From DASSUW01 sp963811895 (lineage in GTDB: Bacteria; Actinomycetota; Thermoleophilia; Solirubrobacterales; Solirubrobacteraceae), in NCBI GenBank assembly GCA_963811895.1, contig CAWETE010000012.1, positions 248,001 through 312,000 on the forward strand: 64,000 nt of DNA, written 5' to 3'. Below the pieces are notes generated by a model, which saw only the letters and a list, made by a program, of their open reading frames with translations, was not told the origin of the DNA and ran no database searches. The translations under genes were made by a program, and so were the position numbers. Shown piece after piece: positions 23,944 to 32,345 of this stretch (the first letter of the stretch is position 1; the number at the start of each line of letters is the position of its first letter).

Positions 23944-24496
23944 ATGCGCAAGATCATCAACTCGACGTACATCAGCCTCGACGGGGTCATCGAAGCGCCG
24001 CACCTGTGGCCGCCGACCGGCCCCGACGACGAGCTGGCGGGCACGATCCAGACCGATCTGCTGCTGAGCTGCGACGCCGTCCTGATGGGCCGGCGGACGT
24101 ACGAGGGCTTCGCACCGGTGTGGCCGACGCGGTCGGGCGATCCCTACAGCGACCGCATCAACACCATGCCCAAGTACGTCGTGTCGTCCACGCTGCGCGA
24201 CCCCGAGTGGGCCAACACCACGGTCATCGCCGGCGACCCGGTCGAGGAGATCCGGCGGCTCAAGGAGCAGCCGGGCCAGGACATCGTCCAGTACGGGTTC
24301 GGCACGCTCTCGCACGCGCTGATGGAGCACGGGCTGCTCGACGAGCTGCGCCTCTGGGTCCACCCGCTGTTCGTCGGCCGCGGCGGGCCGGACGACCTCA
24401 TCTATCGCGACGCCCCCACGGCGCCTGTTCGAGCTGCGCGACACCACGCCGCTCAGGTCGGGCACCGTGATCCTCGGCTACGCGGCGAAGTCATGA
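23944..24496 (+). pseudogene. RibD C-terminal/dihydrofolate-reductase-like protein (3 of 4), frameshifted
   Basis: Begins 'MRKIINSTYISLDGVIEAPHLW', with 'AVLMGRRTYEGF' and 'QYGFGTLSHALMEHGLLDELRLWVHP', so the RibD_C fold is clear over about 160 residues. Near 24421 an extra base breaks the frame; in the next frame 'RLFELRDTTPLRSGTVILGYAAKS' (joined parts) completes the domain with a normal stop at 24494-24496. As written, the first frame reads through into the next gene, giving an artificial 285-residue fusion. The real product is probably about 184 residues. Divergent from the MocR-type regulator. Confidence 0.75.
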
Positions 24497-24798
24497 TCGC
24501 CCGGATCTGGCGCGGCGCCGTCCGCGCGCCCGACGCCGACGAGTACGCCGCGTACATCGGCGCGACCGGGCTGGCGGAGTACGAGGAGACCGCCGGCAAC
24601 CGCGGCGCATGGATGCTGCGCCGCGACGTCGGCGATCGCACGGAGTTCCTCACCTTCACGCTGTGGGAGACGCTCGACGCCGTGAAGGCGTTCGCGGGCG
24701 ACGACTACGAGGCCGCGGTCTACTACCCCGACGACGACCGCTTCCTCGTCGAGCGCGACGCCACGTGCGCGCACTACGAGGTCGTGGCAGGATCGTGA
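24493..24798 (+). CDS. Antibiotic-biosynthesis-monooxygenase-like (ABM/dimeric alpha-beta barrel) protein
   Basis: About 101 residues starting at the ATG that overlaps the stop of the repaired reductase frame (ATGA). 'ARIWRGAVRAPDADEYAAYI' and 'LTFTLWETLDAVKAFAGDDYEAAVYYPDDDRFL' match small ABM-like dimeric barrels. It is in the same frame as the first part of the frameshifted reductase, so automatic calls may merge them. Function unknown; coupled to the reductase and to the following F420-type enzyme. Confidence 0.75.
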   Translation: MIARIWRGAVRAPDADEYAAYIGATGLAEYEETAGNRGAWMLRRDVGDRTEFLTFTLWETLDAVKAFAGDDYEAAVYYPDDDRFLVERDATCAHYEVVAGS

Positions 24799-24799
24799 G

Positions 24800-25711
24800 G
24801 TGGACCTGGGCGTCCATCTGCCGCTGATGCGCTTCGGTGACGAGCCGCTCTCGCTGCAGCGGCTCCAGGCGACCGTCGACGCGGCGCGCGACTGCGGGTT
24901 CGCGGCCGTCTCGGCCAACGACCATCTCGTGTTCCAGACGCCTTGGCTCGACGGGCTGACGGCGCTCGCGAGCACGATCGAGCGGACGGGGGAGATGGAG
25001 CTGGCGACGACCGTCGCGCTCGTCGTGCTGCGCGGTCCGGTCCAGCTCGCCAAGGCGCTGGCGGCGGTCGACGTGCTCTCGCGGGGCAGGCTGATCGCCG
25101 GGGTCGGCCCGGGCTCCTCCGCCAAGGACTACGCGCTCGCCGGCATCCCGTTCGAGGAGCGCTGGAAGCGGTTCGACGAGGCGCTCGACCGGCTTCGCGA
25201 ACTGCTGACCGGGTCGGAGCTGGAGCCGCGGCCGTCCCGCGAGATCCCGCTGTGGGTGGGGAGCTGGGGCTCCCGCGCGGGACTCGCCCGCGTGGCGAGA
25301 GCCGCCGACGGCTGGCTCGCCTCCGCCTACAACACCACGCCCGAGCGCTTCGCCGCCGCTCGCGCGGACCTGGCGCTCGCGCTCGTGGAGCGCGGCCGCG
25401 AGGCGGACGGGTTCCCGAACGCGCTCGCCACGATGTGGACCTGGGTCTCGGAGGACCGCGGCGAGGCCGAGCGCGTGCTGCGCGACGTGCTGGCTCCGCT
25501 CCTTCGCCGCGATCCGAACGAGCTGCGCTCACAGGTCTGCGTGGGATCCGCGGCCCACTGCGCCGAGCTGCTCGCCCGCTACGCCGAGGCCGGCTGCGGG
25601 CGCGTGTACGTCTGGCCGCTGGGTGACGAGCCGCGCCAGCTCGAGCTGATCGCCGCGGCGTGGGAAGGGGATCGGCGTGGGGAACCCCACCGATCGCCCG
25701 ACCGCGGCTGA
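24800..25711 (+). CDS. LLM-class F420-dependent oxidoreductase
   Basis: About 303 residues, a luciferase-like TIM barrel. 'VHLPLMRFGDEPLS' opens it, 'ANDHLVFQTPWLDGLTAL' and 'STIERTGEMELATTVALV' form the early strands, and 'VDVLSRGRLIAGVGPGSSAKDY' is the classic LLM/F420 motif. The GTG at 24800 follows the ABM gene by one base. It oxidises or reduces an unknown substrate with F420 or FMN. It forms a small operon with the reductase and the ABM-like gene. Confidence 0.87.
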   Translation: MDLGVHLPLMRFGDEPLSLQRLQATVDAARDCGFAAVSANDHLVFQTPWLDGLTALASTIERTGEMELATTVALVVLRGPVQLAKALAAVDVLSRGRLIAGVGPGSSAKDYALAGIPFEERWKRFDEALDRLRELLTGSELEPRPSREIPLWVGSWGSRAGLARVARAADGWLASAYNTTPERFAAARADLALALVERGREADGFPNALATMWTWVSEDRGEAERVLRDVLAPLLRRDPNELRSQVCVGSAAHCAELLARYAEAGCGRVYVWPLGDEPRQLELIAAAWEGDRRGEPHRSPDRG

Positions 25712-25751
25712 GCGTCTTTACGCGCGACAACGATTCCCAGGAGGAAGACCC

Positions 25752-26201
25752 TTGCTCGCGCTACGCAGGCTGCCCACCCCGTCGTTCGCCGTCGCCCTGG
25801 CCGCGCTGGTCGTCGCCCTCGGCGGCACCGCTGCCGCCCAGGTCGCCGGCTCCGACGCGCCCGAGACCGTGCTCAAGATGCGCGTCGCCAAGGACGGCAA
25901 GCTCATCGGCACCGACAACGACGGCACCGTCAAGAAGGCCGGCGTCGGCATCTACGACATCACGTTCACGACCGGCCCGACGGGCTCGAAGGTGCCGCTG
26001 GACCTCGAGCGGTGCGCGATCCTGGCCACGCCGCGCATCGAGACGGCGTCGAAGCCGGAGGAGGTCGCCGCGGAGCTCGACGTGCTGCGCCTGGACGGCC
26101 CTCGCATCTTCGTCGAGTCGACGCGCCTGCTGCCGTTCGGCGAGAACAAGATCACGCCGTTCCTGACGAACGTGAGCTTCGACGTGGCGGCTATCTGCTG
26201 A
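25752..26201 (+). CDS. Secreted hypothetical protein
   Basis: About 149 residues. A TTG start at 25752 is chosen because AGGAGG lies 7 bases upstream and the product then begins with the signal 'LLALRRLPTPSFAVALAALVVALGGTAAAQ'-like N-terminus (given here in two parts: LLALRRLPTPSFAVALAAL, then VVALGGTAAAQ). This signal is very common among secreted proteins of Thermoleophilia. The mature part 'LKMRVAKDGKLIGTDNDGTVKKAGVGIY' (parts) is a short beta domain of unknown function. Its end overlaps the convergent hydrolase gene by 11 bases. Confidence 0.65.
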   Translation: MLALRRLPTPSFAVALAALVVALGGTAAAQVAGSDAPETVLKMRVAKDGKLIGTDNDGTVKKAGVGIYDITFTTGPTGSKVPLDLERCAILATPRIETASKPEEVAAELDVLRLDGPRIFVESTRLLPFGENKITPFLTNVSFDVAAIC

Positions 26202-27012
26202 TCGCCAGGATGGCGGGAACCACGAGGTCCCAGGTGGCCGGCGGGAAGTACTCGTGGCCCAGGTGCTCGATGGCGAGCAGCTCGGCGCCTGGGATCTCGC
26301 GCGCGAGGGCGCGCGCGTGGTCGAACGGGAACACCGGGTCCTCGGTGCCGTGGATCACGAGCGTCGGGGCGGCGATCCGGCCGAGCCGGGCGCGCCACGG
26401 CTCGCCGGCGTCGAGCAGGTAGACGTTCGACGTGCTCGCCGGGTCGGTGGTGTGGTCGAACACTCGCGCGGCGAGCTCGCGTGCCGCCGCCTCGTCGAAG
26501 CGCGGCGAGCATGGGCGCTCGGACTCGACCAGGTACTCGATGACGGCGTCCCGGTCGCTCCAGTCCGGCTGCGGCGGCTCGCGGAGCTCGCCGGACGGGC
26601 CCGGCAGCCCCGCGCTCTCCTCGCCGGGGATGCCCGGCGTCGAGGCGACGAGGATGAGCGAGGCGACGCGCTCGGCGTGGTCGAGCGCGAGCAGCTGCCC
26701 GATCGCGCCGCCGGTGGACAGGCCGACGACGTGCGCGCTCGCGACACCCAGCGCGTCGAGCAGCCCGGCGGCGTCAGCCACCAGGTCGCGCAGCGCGTAC
26801 GGCGGCGCGCCCGGCTCGTAGGACACGGACCGGCCGGCGTCGCGCAGGTCGTAGCGGATCACGAATCGCGGGCCGCCGGCGAGCCGCTCGCACAGCGCCT
26901 CGTCCCACGAGAGCATGGTGTTGCCCGCGCCGTGGATGAGCAGGAGCGCGGGGTCGGCGGGGTCGCCGAACGTCTCGGCGCACAGGTCGACGCCATTGGC
27001 TTGGATGATCAT
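26191..27012 (-). CDS. Alpha/beta hydrolase
   Basis: About 273 residues. 'LLLIHGAGNTMLSWD' (oxyanion hole), 'VVGLSTGGAIGQLLA' (nucleophile Ser), 'VIHGTEDPVFPFDHA' (acid) and 'LGHEYFPPATWDLVVP' (His) give a complete triad. Similar to the HGD/esterase or aclacinomycin-methylesterase (RdmC)-like group. The ATG at 27012 is chosen over an upstream GTG. Cytoplasmic; substrate unknown. Confidence 0.82.
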   Translation of the reverse strand: MIIQANGVDLCAETFGDPADPALLLIHGAGNTMLSWDEALCERLAGGPRFVIRYDLRDAGRSVSYEPGAPPYALRDLVADAAGLLDALGVASAHVVGLSTGGAIGQLLALDHAERVASLILVASTPGIPGEESAGLPGPSGELREPPQPDWSDRDAVIEYLVESERPCSPRFDEAAARELAARVFDHTTDPASTSNVYLLDAGEPWRARLGRIAAPTLVIHGTEDPVFPFDHARALAREIPGAELLAIEHLGHEYFPPATWDLVVPAILAISR

Positions 27013-27046
27013 CGCCTTGTATGACACTCGCGGGCGCCGGAACTCA

Positions 27047-27424
27047 TCAGCGCGGTGCGCGCCGGCCGGACGCGGCGAGGTCGGTCTCGATCCAGCGGCA
27101 GATGACGTCGACCGCGTAGGCCTGCTCGTCAGTGCTCAGTTCGCGCCCCTTGGGGATCCCGTGCCAGCGCTCGAGGCAGGAGCGGCAGCAGGTGGCGGTC
27201 GCGTGCTGGGCGACGAACACCGGATGCCCGCGGTAGGGCGTCTGCTTGCCGTCCTTGTACGGCACGGCGGGCGCGAGCCGCTTGGCCAGAAGCTCGCCGG
27301 CGTGCCTGCGGACGACCTCCATGCCGCGGAGCTCCACCGTCGCGGCGTCCCGGCCGCGCAAGTGGAAGCGCGCCCGGAAGGGCTGGCGGGCCAGCGCCTG
27401 CAGCCTCGCGTCGATATCGGACAT
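27047..27424 (-). CDS. DUF4186 family protein
   Basis: About 125 residues. The family block 'YRGHPVFVAQHATATCCRSC' with 'LERWHGIPKGRELSTDEQAYAVDVICRWI' (continuation) is well conserved, including the paired Cys that could bind a metal. DUF4186 has no known function. It is followed 10 bases upstream by an SRPBCC gene on the same strand, so they may be co-transcribed. Confidence 0.85.
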   Translation of the reverse strand: MSDIDARLQALARQPFRARFHLRGRDAATVELRGMEVVRRHAGELLAKRLAPAVPYKDGKQTPYRGHPVFVAQHATATCCRSCLERWHGIPKGRELSTDEQAYAVDVICRWIETDLAASGRRAPR

Positions 27425-27434
27425 CGCTCTGAAT

Positions 27435-28028
27435 CTAGGGCGACGCCAGGCGTTCGGCCCTCTGCTTGATCCCGAGCAGCGTCTTGCGCTCCATCAGCAA
27501 AGAGGCGGGCTCCATCGGCACCATCCCGATGCGCGCGGTGAGCGTGGGCAGGCGGAAGCGGTTGCGGCTGATCAGTCGGGTGCTGCCGTCGTCCTCCTCC
27601 AGCACGAAGCTCCAGACCCAGTTGCCGTCCTCGGAGCGCCAGGCGAGGACGCGCTCGGGCTCCACGCGCTCGAGCCTCATCTGGTTGGCGCCGAAGCCGA
27701 TGGTGTCGCCGGGCTCGGGGTGCTGGAACTCGGGCAGCACGTGGTCGGCGCTGTGCATGTTCAGCCCGAGCAGGTTCTCGATCCAGTCGTAGGTGTAGGC
27801 GCCGCCGCGGGGCGCCGGTCCGATCTGCGCGAGCCACGGCCAGACCGCGCCGGCGGGCGCCTCGATCGAGATCGCGCGGGTGGCGACGCCGTCGGCGTCC
27901 TCGAGCAGCTCGTCGCCCGGCAGCCGTGCACTCGCCTCGGCCTCGGTCGCGCCCCAGGTCAGGATCGGCCTGCGGAGCAGCGCGTAGTAGAGCGCGGTGA
28001 GCGCGGTCAAGGCGGCAACCCAACGCAT
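27435..28028 (-). CDS. SRPBCC family protein with N-terminal membrane segment
   Basis: About 197 residues. An N-terminal hydrophobic segment ('VAALTALTALYYALL') precedes a START/SRPBCC domain: 'AISIEAPAGAVWPWLAQIGPAPRGGAYTYDWIENLLGL' (parts) is the typical opening of this actinobacterial group. 'EPERVLAWRSEDGNWVWSFVL' and 'TRLISRNRFR' follow the barrel strands. The fold binds hydrophobic ligands; the ligand is unknown. The ATG at 28028 is supported by the signal-anchor it creates. Confidence 0.8.
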   Translation of the reverse strand: MRWVAALTALTALYYALLRRPILTWGATEAEASARLPGDELLEDADGVATRAISIEAPAGAVWPWLAQIGPAPRGGAYTYDWIENLLGLNMHSADHVLPEFQHPEPGDTIGFGANQMRLERVEPERVLAWRSEDGNWVWSFVLEEDDGSTRLISRNRFRLPTLTARIGMVPMEPASLLMERKTLLGIKQRAERLASP

Positions 28029-28095
28029 GCTTCCGAGTCTGACCCGTGGAGCCCGTGTGCGCATCCGTACGAACCCGTACGGGCAGCCTGCTCTC

Positions 28096-28380
28096 ATGGC
28101 CCTCGCGCGCGCCCTGCTCTTCGGCGGCTGGGCGATCGGGCTGGTGTCCCTGCTCAACCCGGACGAGATGCCGTTCTTGCTGCTCGCGATCCTGGCCGGC
28201 GTGATGCTCGTAGCCGGCGGCGTCATGCTGGCCACCGACGGCGGGCGCGCGATGGCGGCGCTCAGCGAGCGCTACTCCCCGCGGCAGCGCGTGCCACCGC
28301 ATCGCCTCATGGGCGGGCTGTTGATCGCCATCGGTGCCCTCTGGATGGTGCTCGGCGTCAGCCTCGCGCTGGGCGGGTAG
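28096..28380 (+). CDS. Small membrane protein
   Basis: About 94 residues with three hydrophobic segments: 'ALLFGGWAIGLVSLL', 'FLLLAILAGVMLVAGGVMLA' and 'LMGGLLIAIGALWMVLGVSLAL'. No known domain is recognised. It starts a rightward group (small membrane protein, small basic protein, globin) with gaps of 9 and 14 bases. Confidence 0.65.
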   Translation: MALARALLFGGWAIGLVSLLNPDEMPFLLLAILAGVMLVAGGVMLATDGGRAMAALSERYSPRQRVPPHRLMGGLLIAIGALWMVLGVSLALGG

Positions 28381-28389
28381 GCCATAAGC

Positions 28390-28665
28390 ATGCTCCGACT
28401 GATGCGGCGCATGCCGTTCTTGAAGGTTCTCGCCATCGCCCAGACGCTGCTGCTCGCGCGCCGCCATCTGCTGCGGCTCGATTCCGGCGACCGCCGCCGG
28501 CTGCGCGAGCTCGCGCGGCGCGGCCGCTCGCTGAGCGCCGCCGAGCGCGACGAGCTGCGCCGGCTGCTCAGCAAGCTCGAGCCCGCGGTCTTCGCGATGG
28601 CCACCGCCGACGCCTTCTCGCCGGTGCCGCTCCCGCGCTGGCTGGCCGGGCGCCCGGCGCGCTGA
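28390..28665 (+). CDS. Small basic hypothetical protein
   Basis: About 91 residues, Arg/Leu-rich and mostly helical. 'LLLARRHLLRLDSGDRRRLREL' and 'LSAAERDELRRLLSKLEP' suggest a helical hairpin like other short actinobacterial proteins of unknown function. Nine bases after the small membrane protein gene, so likely one operon. Confidence 0.6.
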   Translation: MLRLMRRMPFLKVLAIAQTLLLARRHLLRLDSGDRRRLRELARRGRSLSAAERDELRRLLSKLEPAVFAMATADAFSPVPLPRWLAGRPAR

Positions 28666-28679
28666 GTCATAGTGAACGC

Positions 28680-29105
28680 GTGACCGCGCGCGACATCGAG
28701 ACCAGGGCCGACTGCGAGCGGCTGGTCCGCGCCTTCTACGGGCGGGCGTTCGAGGACCCGATCATCGGGTTCCTGTTCACCGACGTCGCGAAGCTCGACC
28801 TCGAGGCGCACGTGCCGCGGATCACGTCGTTCTGGGAGACCATCCTGCTCGGCGCCCAGAGCTACGGAGGCGGCGCGTTCCGTCCGCACGCCGCGCTGCA
28901 CGCCAAGGCTCCGCTGCGGCGAGCGCACTTCGACCAGTGGGTGAGCCTGTGGTCGAGCACGGTCGACGAGCTGTTCGCCGGCGAGCGCGCCGAGCTCGCG
29001 AAGGCGCATGCCGTACGCGTGGCGCGCGCCTTCCATCAGCGGTTGCCGCCGCCCGCGAGCGGGGGCGGCCTCGTCGTCACTCGGCGAGCCGGCCGTGGAA
29101 CGTGA
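28680..29105 (+). CDS. Group III truncated hemoglobin
   Basis: About 141 residues with a GTG start. 'CERLVRAFYGRAFEDPIIGFLFTDVAKLDLEAHVPRITSFWETILLG' (parts) is the group III truncated globin pattern, and 'HAALHAKAPLRRAHFDQWVSLW' holds the proximal His region (HFDQW). The family binds heme and O2/NO and is often involved in nitrosative-stress or redox handling. Convergent with the DUF5655 gene, ends touching. Confidence 0.85.
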   Translation: MTARDIETRADCERLVRAFYGRAFEDPIIGFLFTDVAKLDLEAHVPRITSFWETILLGAQSYGGGAFRPHAALHAKAPLRRAHFDQWVSLWSSTVDELFAGERAELAKAHAVRVARAFHQRLPPPASGGGLVVTRRAGRGT

Positions 29106-29570
29106 TCAGGGAAGCTTGACCCAGTCGGGCGGGGTCCGCTCGCGGCGCCAGCCCGGGTCGCTGACGTGGCGCTGCTCGCCGACCTGGTACGCCTCGGCCA
29201 ACCAGCCCTTCAGCTCGTCGTCGACGTCCGCGGGCCGCGCGAGGCGCAGCTTGTGCACGTAGTAGTACGGAGGCAGGTACTCGACGGCCAGCCGCGGGCT
29301 CTCGACCGGCCGCGTGAGGACGAAGTGCGCCGGCAGGTACCGCTTGCGCGGGCGCTGGACGGCGGCGAAGCGCATGCGGACCTGGAGCGAGATGCGTGAC
29401 TTCGTCGCGTTGACGGTCACCGGCCCGTTCTCCCGTGCCGCGGCAACGTAGAGCTCGAACAGGTCGCGCAGCCCGGAGCCCGCGAAGAACTCGTCCAGCT
29501 CCACCACCTGGCACGAGTGCGGCATGTTGCGGGTCACGAAGCTCTGCCCGCAGACCGGGCACGTCCACAT
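29106..29570 (-). CDS. DUF5655-domain protein with N-terminal zinc finger
   Basis: About 154 residues. The N-terminus 'MWTCPVCGQSFVTRNMPHSC' has CxxC...HxxxC spacing for one zinc. The rest matches DUF5655 (a possible nucleic-acid or nuclease-related fold): 'TKSRISLQVRMRFAAVQRPRKRYLPAHF' (parts). Function unknown. A hairpin precedes the gene and separates it from the LVIVD gene upstream. Confidence 0.75.
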   Translation of the reverse strand: MWTCPVCGQSFVTRNMPHSCQVVELDEFFAGSGLRDLFELYVAAARENGPVTVNATKSRISLQVRMRFAAVQRPRKRYLPAHFVLTRPVESPRLAVEYLPPYYYVHKLRLARPADVDDELKGWLAEAYQVGEQRHVSDPGWRRERTPPDWVKLP

Positions 29571-29583
29571 GCCGCGATTGTTA

Positions 29584-29615
29584 CGGAGGGCCCCGCACGT
29601 CGGCGGGGCCCTCCG
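29584..29615 (-). terminator. Hairpin terminator after the LVIVD-repeat gene
   Basis: Perfect 13-base arms CGGAGGGCCCCGC and GCGGGGCCCTCCG around a 6-base loop, 8 bases past the stop of the leftward LVIVD-repeat gene and upstream of the DUF5655 gene. Confidence 0.75.
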
Positions 29616-29622
29616 AAGCGGG

Positions 29623-31293
29623 TTACTTCGTGTACGGCCGCGCCGAGCTGATGCGCGCGCCCTTGGCCAGGGCCTTGCCCTTGGTGTGCTTCCGCGCCTT
29701 CGAGTAGCGCCAGTGGCCCCGATCGCGCTTCATCGGGATCACCTTCTCCTGGAGCTGCGGATTCAGGCGGTTGAAGCCGACCAGGTCGGCCCGGACCCGG
29801 GCCTCGAACCGCATGAAGCCGTAGGCGGCCTCGCGGTAGTCGAATCCCGCGGTCGTGTCGTAGTCGCGGCTCAGCCCGTCGTTCGAGTAGACCGGCAGCG
29901 ACTTCTGCCGCCCCGACCTGCGCGGATACGTGTAGGCCGACCACGTGTTCGTGCCCTCGAGATCGCCGAACGCGACCTCCTTCGGGTTCGTCGGGTCGGT
30001 GAAGTCGATCACCGACGAGCCGTTGCGGTAGAAGGCGTTGACGAGCAGGTAGCGGTCCTTCGCCGGGACCGGGATGCCGAGGTGCGACGAGCAGTACGTG
30101 AGCCGCTCGCCCGCGCCGAGGTCGTCGTTCGTCCCGCGCGAGTTGCGGTACTCGGACAGCAGCTTGCCGCTCCGCGTGTTGAAGAAGTACATGTTCCCGG
30201 TCTCGAACACCTTCTTCTCGGTGCCGCCCTGGCCCAGCTTCTCCGTCTTGGTCGGGCAGCCGTCGCCGAACGACTCGTCGATGAAGTTGGCGATCTTGCC
30301 GTCCCAGCTGAACGTCGCCGAGTGCCAGAAGTCGACGTTCTTCTGGTCGTAGGCCCACAGCGGGTCCTCGGTGTCCGGCAGGCCGGTGCGACGGTCGATC
30401 TCCCACACCTGGGCCTGCTCGCCGCACGCCGCGCCCACGATGCCCTTGGCCGGGAACGAGCTCAGGTCGTGGCAGCCGAGGAAGTTGTCCAGCGGCGCCG
30501 AGATGCCGTGGTCGCGGACGGGCCGGTAGACGCCGTCCTCGTCACCCGGGTAGACGACCGGCAGCTCGGTGAGCTCGCGGGCGGCCGCCGGGTCGCTGAA
30601 CGGCACCTCGACGACCTGCACGACGCCGTGGTTGATCGCACGTCCCTGCGCCGCGCCCAGCGGCCCGCAGGTCGGGCCGTCGCCGAGCGGGTAGCTCGAG
30701 TTGAGCACGTACATCGACCTGCCGCGCGGGCTCGGCAGCAGCGTGTTGGTGTGCGACCCGCAGTCCTGGTAGACGGCCGCGATCTGCTTCGGGCTCGTGG
30801 GGTTCGACACGTCGAAGACGCGGATGCCCTCCCAGGCGCCGGCCGGGTACTGACCGGTCGCGGTGTCCTTGGTCGCCAGGCCGGCGCCGCACTGCGGACC
30901 GGTCAGGACGCTGTCGACGGACAGCACGAGCGTGTCGGCGTCGCCGTCGCGGTCGGTGTCGATCACTGACGGATCGCCCTGCGGGCCGTAGCAGCGCATG
31001 TCGGAGACGAGCTTCGGCTTCCCGCGCGAGATGTCGAAGATGCGGAAGCCGCCGTAGTCGCCGACGTAGGCGAGGTCGTCCCAGAACGCGATGTCGGAGC
31101 TGGTGACGTGCGTGTTGGCGGCGTTGGTCGGGTTTGCCGCCGTCTGGAAGTTGCCGAGGAACCAGAAGTTGTGGCCCCACGGGTCGCTCAGCGGCGTGCC
31201 GAAATCCCCCGGCGGATGCGCGAACGCTGCGCCGCCCGACATGGCCACGGCGACCGCGCACACGGCCGTGAGGACCTTCCAGCGATGTCTCAT
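29623..31293 (-). CDS. Secreted LVIVD-repeat (beta-propeller-like) protein
   Basis: About 556 residues. The signal peptide 'LTAVCAVAVAMSGGAAFA' ends at a likely AFA-H cleavage site. The mature protein has repeated units of the LVIVD type, such as 'DDLAYVGDYGGFRIFDISRGKPKLV' (parts) and 'AWEGIRVFDVSNPTSPKQIA', which build a surface propeller. Several Cys residues may form disulfides. The Lys/Arg-rich C-terminus (SKARKHTKGKALAKG) is unusual and may bind the cell wall. Such proteins are abundant in Thermoleophilia; the role is unknown. A ribosome site GAGGGGAAG precedes the ATG. Confidence 0.8.
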   Translation of the reverse strand: MRHRWKVLTAVCAVAVAMSGGAAFAHPPGDFGTPLSDPWGHNFWFLGNFQTAANPTNAANTHVTSSDIAFWDDLAYVGDYGGFRIFDISRGKPKLVSDMRCYGPQGDPSVIDTDRDGDADTLVLSVDSVLTGPQCGAGLATKDTATGQYPAGAWEGIRVFDVSNPTSPKQIAAVYQDCGSHTNTLLPSPRGRSMYVLNSSYPLGDGPTCGPLGAAQGRAINHGVVQVVEVPFSDPAAARELTELPVVYPGDEDGVYRPVRDHGISAPLDNFLGCHDLSSFPAKGIVGAACGEQAQVWEIDRRTGLPDTEDPLWAYDQKNVDFWHSATFSWDGKIANFIDESFGDGCPTKTEKLGQGGTEKKVFETGNMYFFNTRSGKLLSEYRNSRGTNDDLGAGERLTYCSSHLGIPVPAKDRYLLVNAFYRNGSSVIDFTDPTNPKEVAFGDLEGTNTWSAYTYPRRSGRQKSLPVYSNDGLSRDYDTTAGFDYREAAYGFMRFEARVRADLVGFNRLNPQLQEKVIPMKRDRGHWRYSKARKHTKGKALAKGARISSARPYTK

Positions 31294-31356
31294 GACTTCC
31301 CCTCCCGAGGGAATGTGTGCCGGCGCGCGGTACCCCTACCTGCGCCGACCCGATTG

Positions 31357-32271
31357 TCAGGCAGGGTACAGGACGAGTGCGGCGGAGCGGACGGCGGCCA
31401 GCAGCGCCTGGACCGACGGCCGCTCGGCGTCGGTGGCGCGGGTGGCGGCGAAGATCGTGCGATGGACCGAGCCCTCGGCGATCCGGCGGGCGACGACGCC
31501 GGGCGGCGCGGCGGGCCGGACGAGCTCAGGGAGGAGGGTGACGGCCTGGCCGTCGGCGACCAGCGCGAGGCTGAGGACGCTGTCGTTGGTGCGGTGGCGG
31601 ATGTCGGGGTCGAAGCCGCCCAGGCCACGGCAGGTGCGCTTGGTGATGTCCTCCCACGCCGTGCCGGGGTGGCCGGTGGTCCACACCTCGCCGGCGAGCT
31701 CCGCCAGCGGCACCGGGTCGCGTGCGGCCGCCGGGTGTCCCTCGGGCAGGACGACGTGGACCGGGTCGGTGTGGAGGTCCTCGCGGGCGATGCCGGCCGG
31801 CCGGGCGAGCGGCTGGTGCTCCCACTCGTCGGCCAGCACGAGGTCGACGTCGCCGAGCGCGAGCGCGGGCAGCGACTCCTCCGGCTCGGACTCGATCAGC
31901 TCGCACCGCAGCTCGGGCGCCTCGCGCGCGAGCGCCCGGATCGCCGGCACGGCGACGCGCAGGCCGACCGACTGGAACGACGCGATCCGCCCGCGCCCGG
32001 CGACGCGGCCGGTGGCGCCGGCCAGGTCGGCCTCGGCGAGCTCGGCGCGCGCGAGCAGCGCGCCGGCGTGGTGGACGAGCACGAGCGCCGCGTCGGTCAG
32101 CCGCACGCCGCGGCCGGCGGGCTCGAGCAGCGGCAGCCCGGCCTCGCGCTCGAGCACGGCGAGCTGCTGGGACACGGCGGAGGGCGTGAACTGGAGCGCG
32201 TCCGCGACGGAGGCGATCGTGCCGCGGGCGTGCAGCTCGTGTAGGAGGCGCAGACGCCGGAGGTCGAGCAT
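31357..32271 (-). CDS. LysR-family transcriptional regulator
   Basis: About 304 residues. The N-terminal winged helix reads 'LRRLRLLHELHARGTIASVADALQFTPSAVSQQLAVLEREAG' (parts; recognition helix TPSAVSQQLAVLE). The C-terminal periplasmic-binding-like effector domain follows with 'LPEGHPAAARDPVPLAELAGE'. The second of two adjacent start codons (ATG at 32271) is used. Divergent from an EamA transporter gene, which it probably controls through the palindromes at 32274-32318. Confidence 0.9.
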   Translation of the reverse strand: MLDLRRLRLLHELHARGTIASVADALQFTPSAVSQQLAVLEREAGLPLLEPAGRGVRLTDAALVLVHHAGALLARAELAEADLAGATGRVAGRGRIASFQSVGLRVAVPAIRALAREAPELRCELIESEPEESLPALALGDVDLVLADEWEHQPLARPAGIAREDLHTDPVHVVLPEGHPAAARDPVPLAELAGEVWTTGHPGTAWEDITKRTCRGLGGFDPDIRHRTNDSVLSLALVADGQAVTLLPELVRPAAPPGVVARRIAEGSVHRTIFAATRATDAERPSVQALLAAVRSAALVLYPA

Positions 32272-32273
32272 CA

Positions 32274-32318
32274 AGTAGCAACGCTACCGGATCAGCATCA
32301 CGAATCCGAATCGCTACT
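32274..32318. promoter_or_regulatory. Probable LysR binding region
   Basis: The 74-base divergent gap holds GTAGC-AAC-GCTAC (32275-32287) and a further GCTACT at 32313-32318 that mirrors the AGTAGC at 32274. Dyads of this kind next to a LysR start are usual autoregulatory sites. Confidence 0.4.
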
Positions 32319-32345
32319 AATCGGTCGACGCCGCAGGATCCGGCC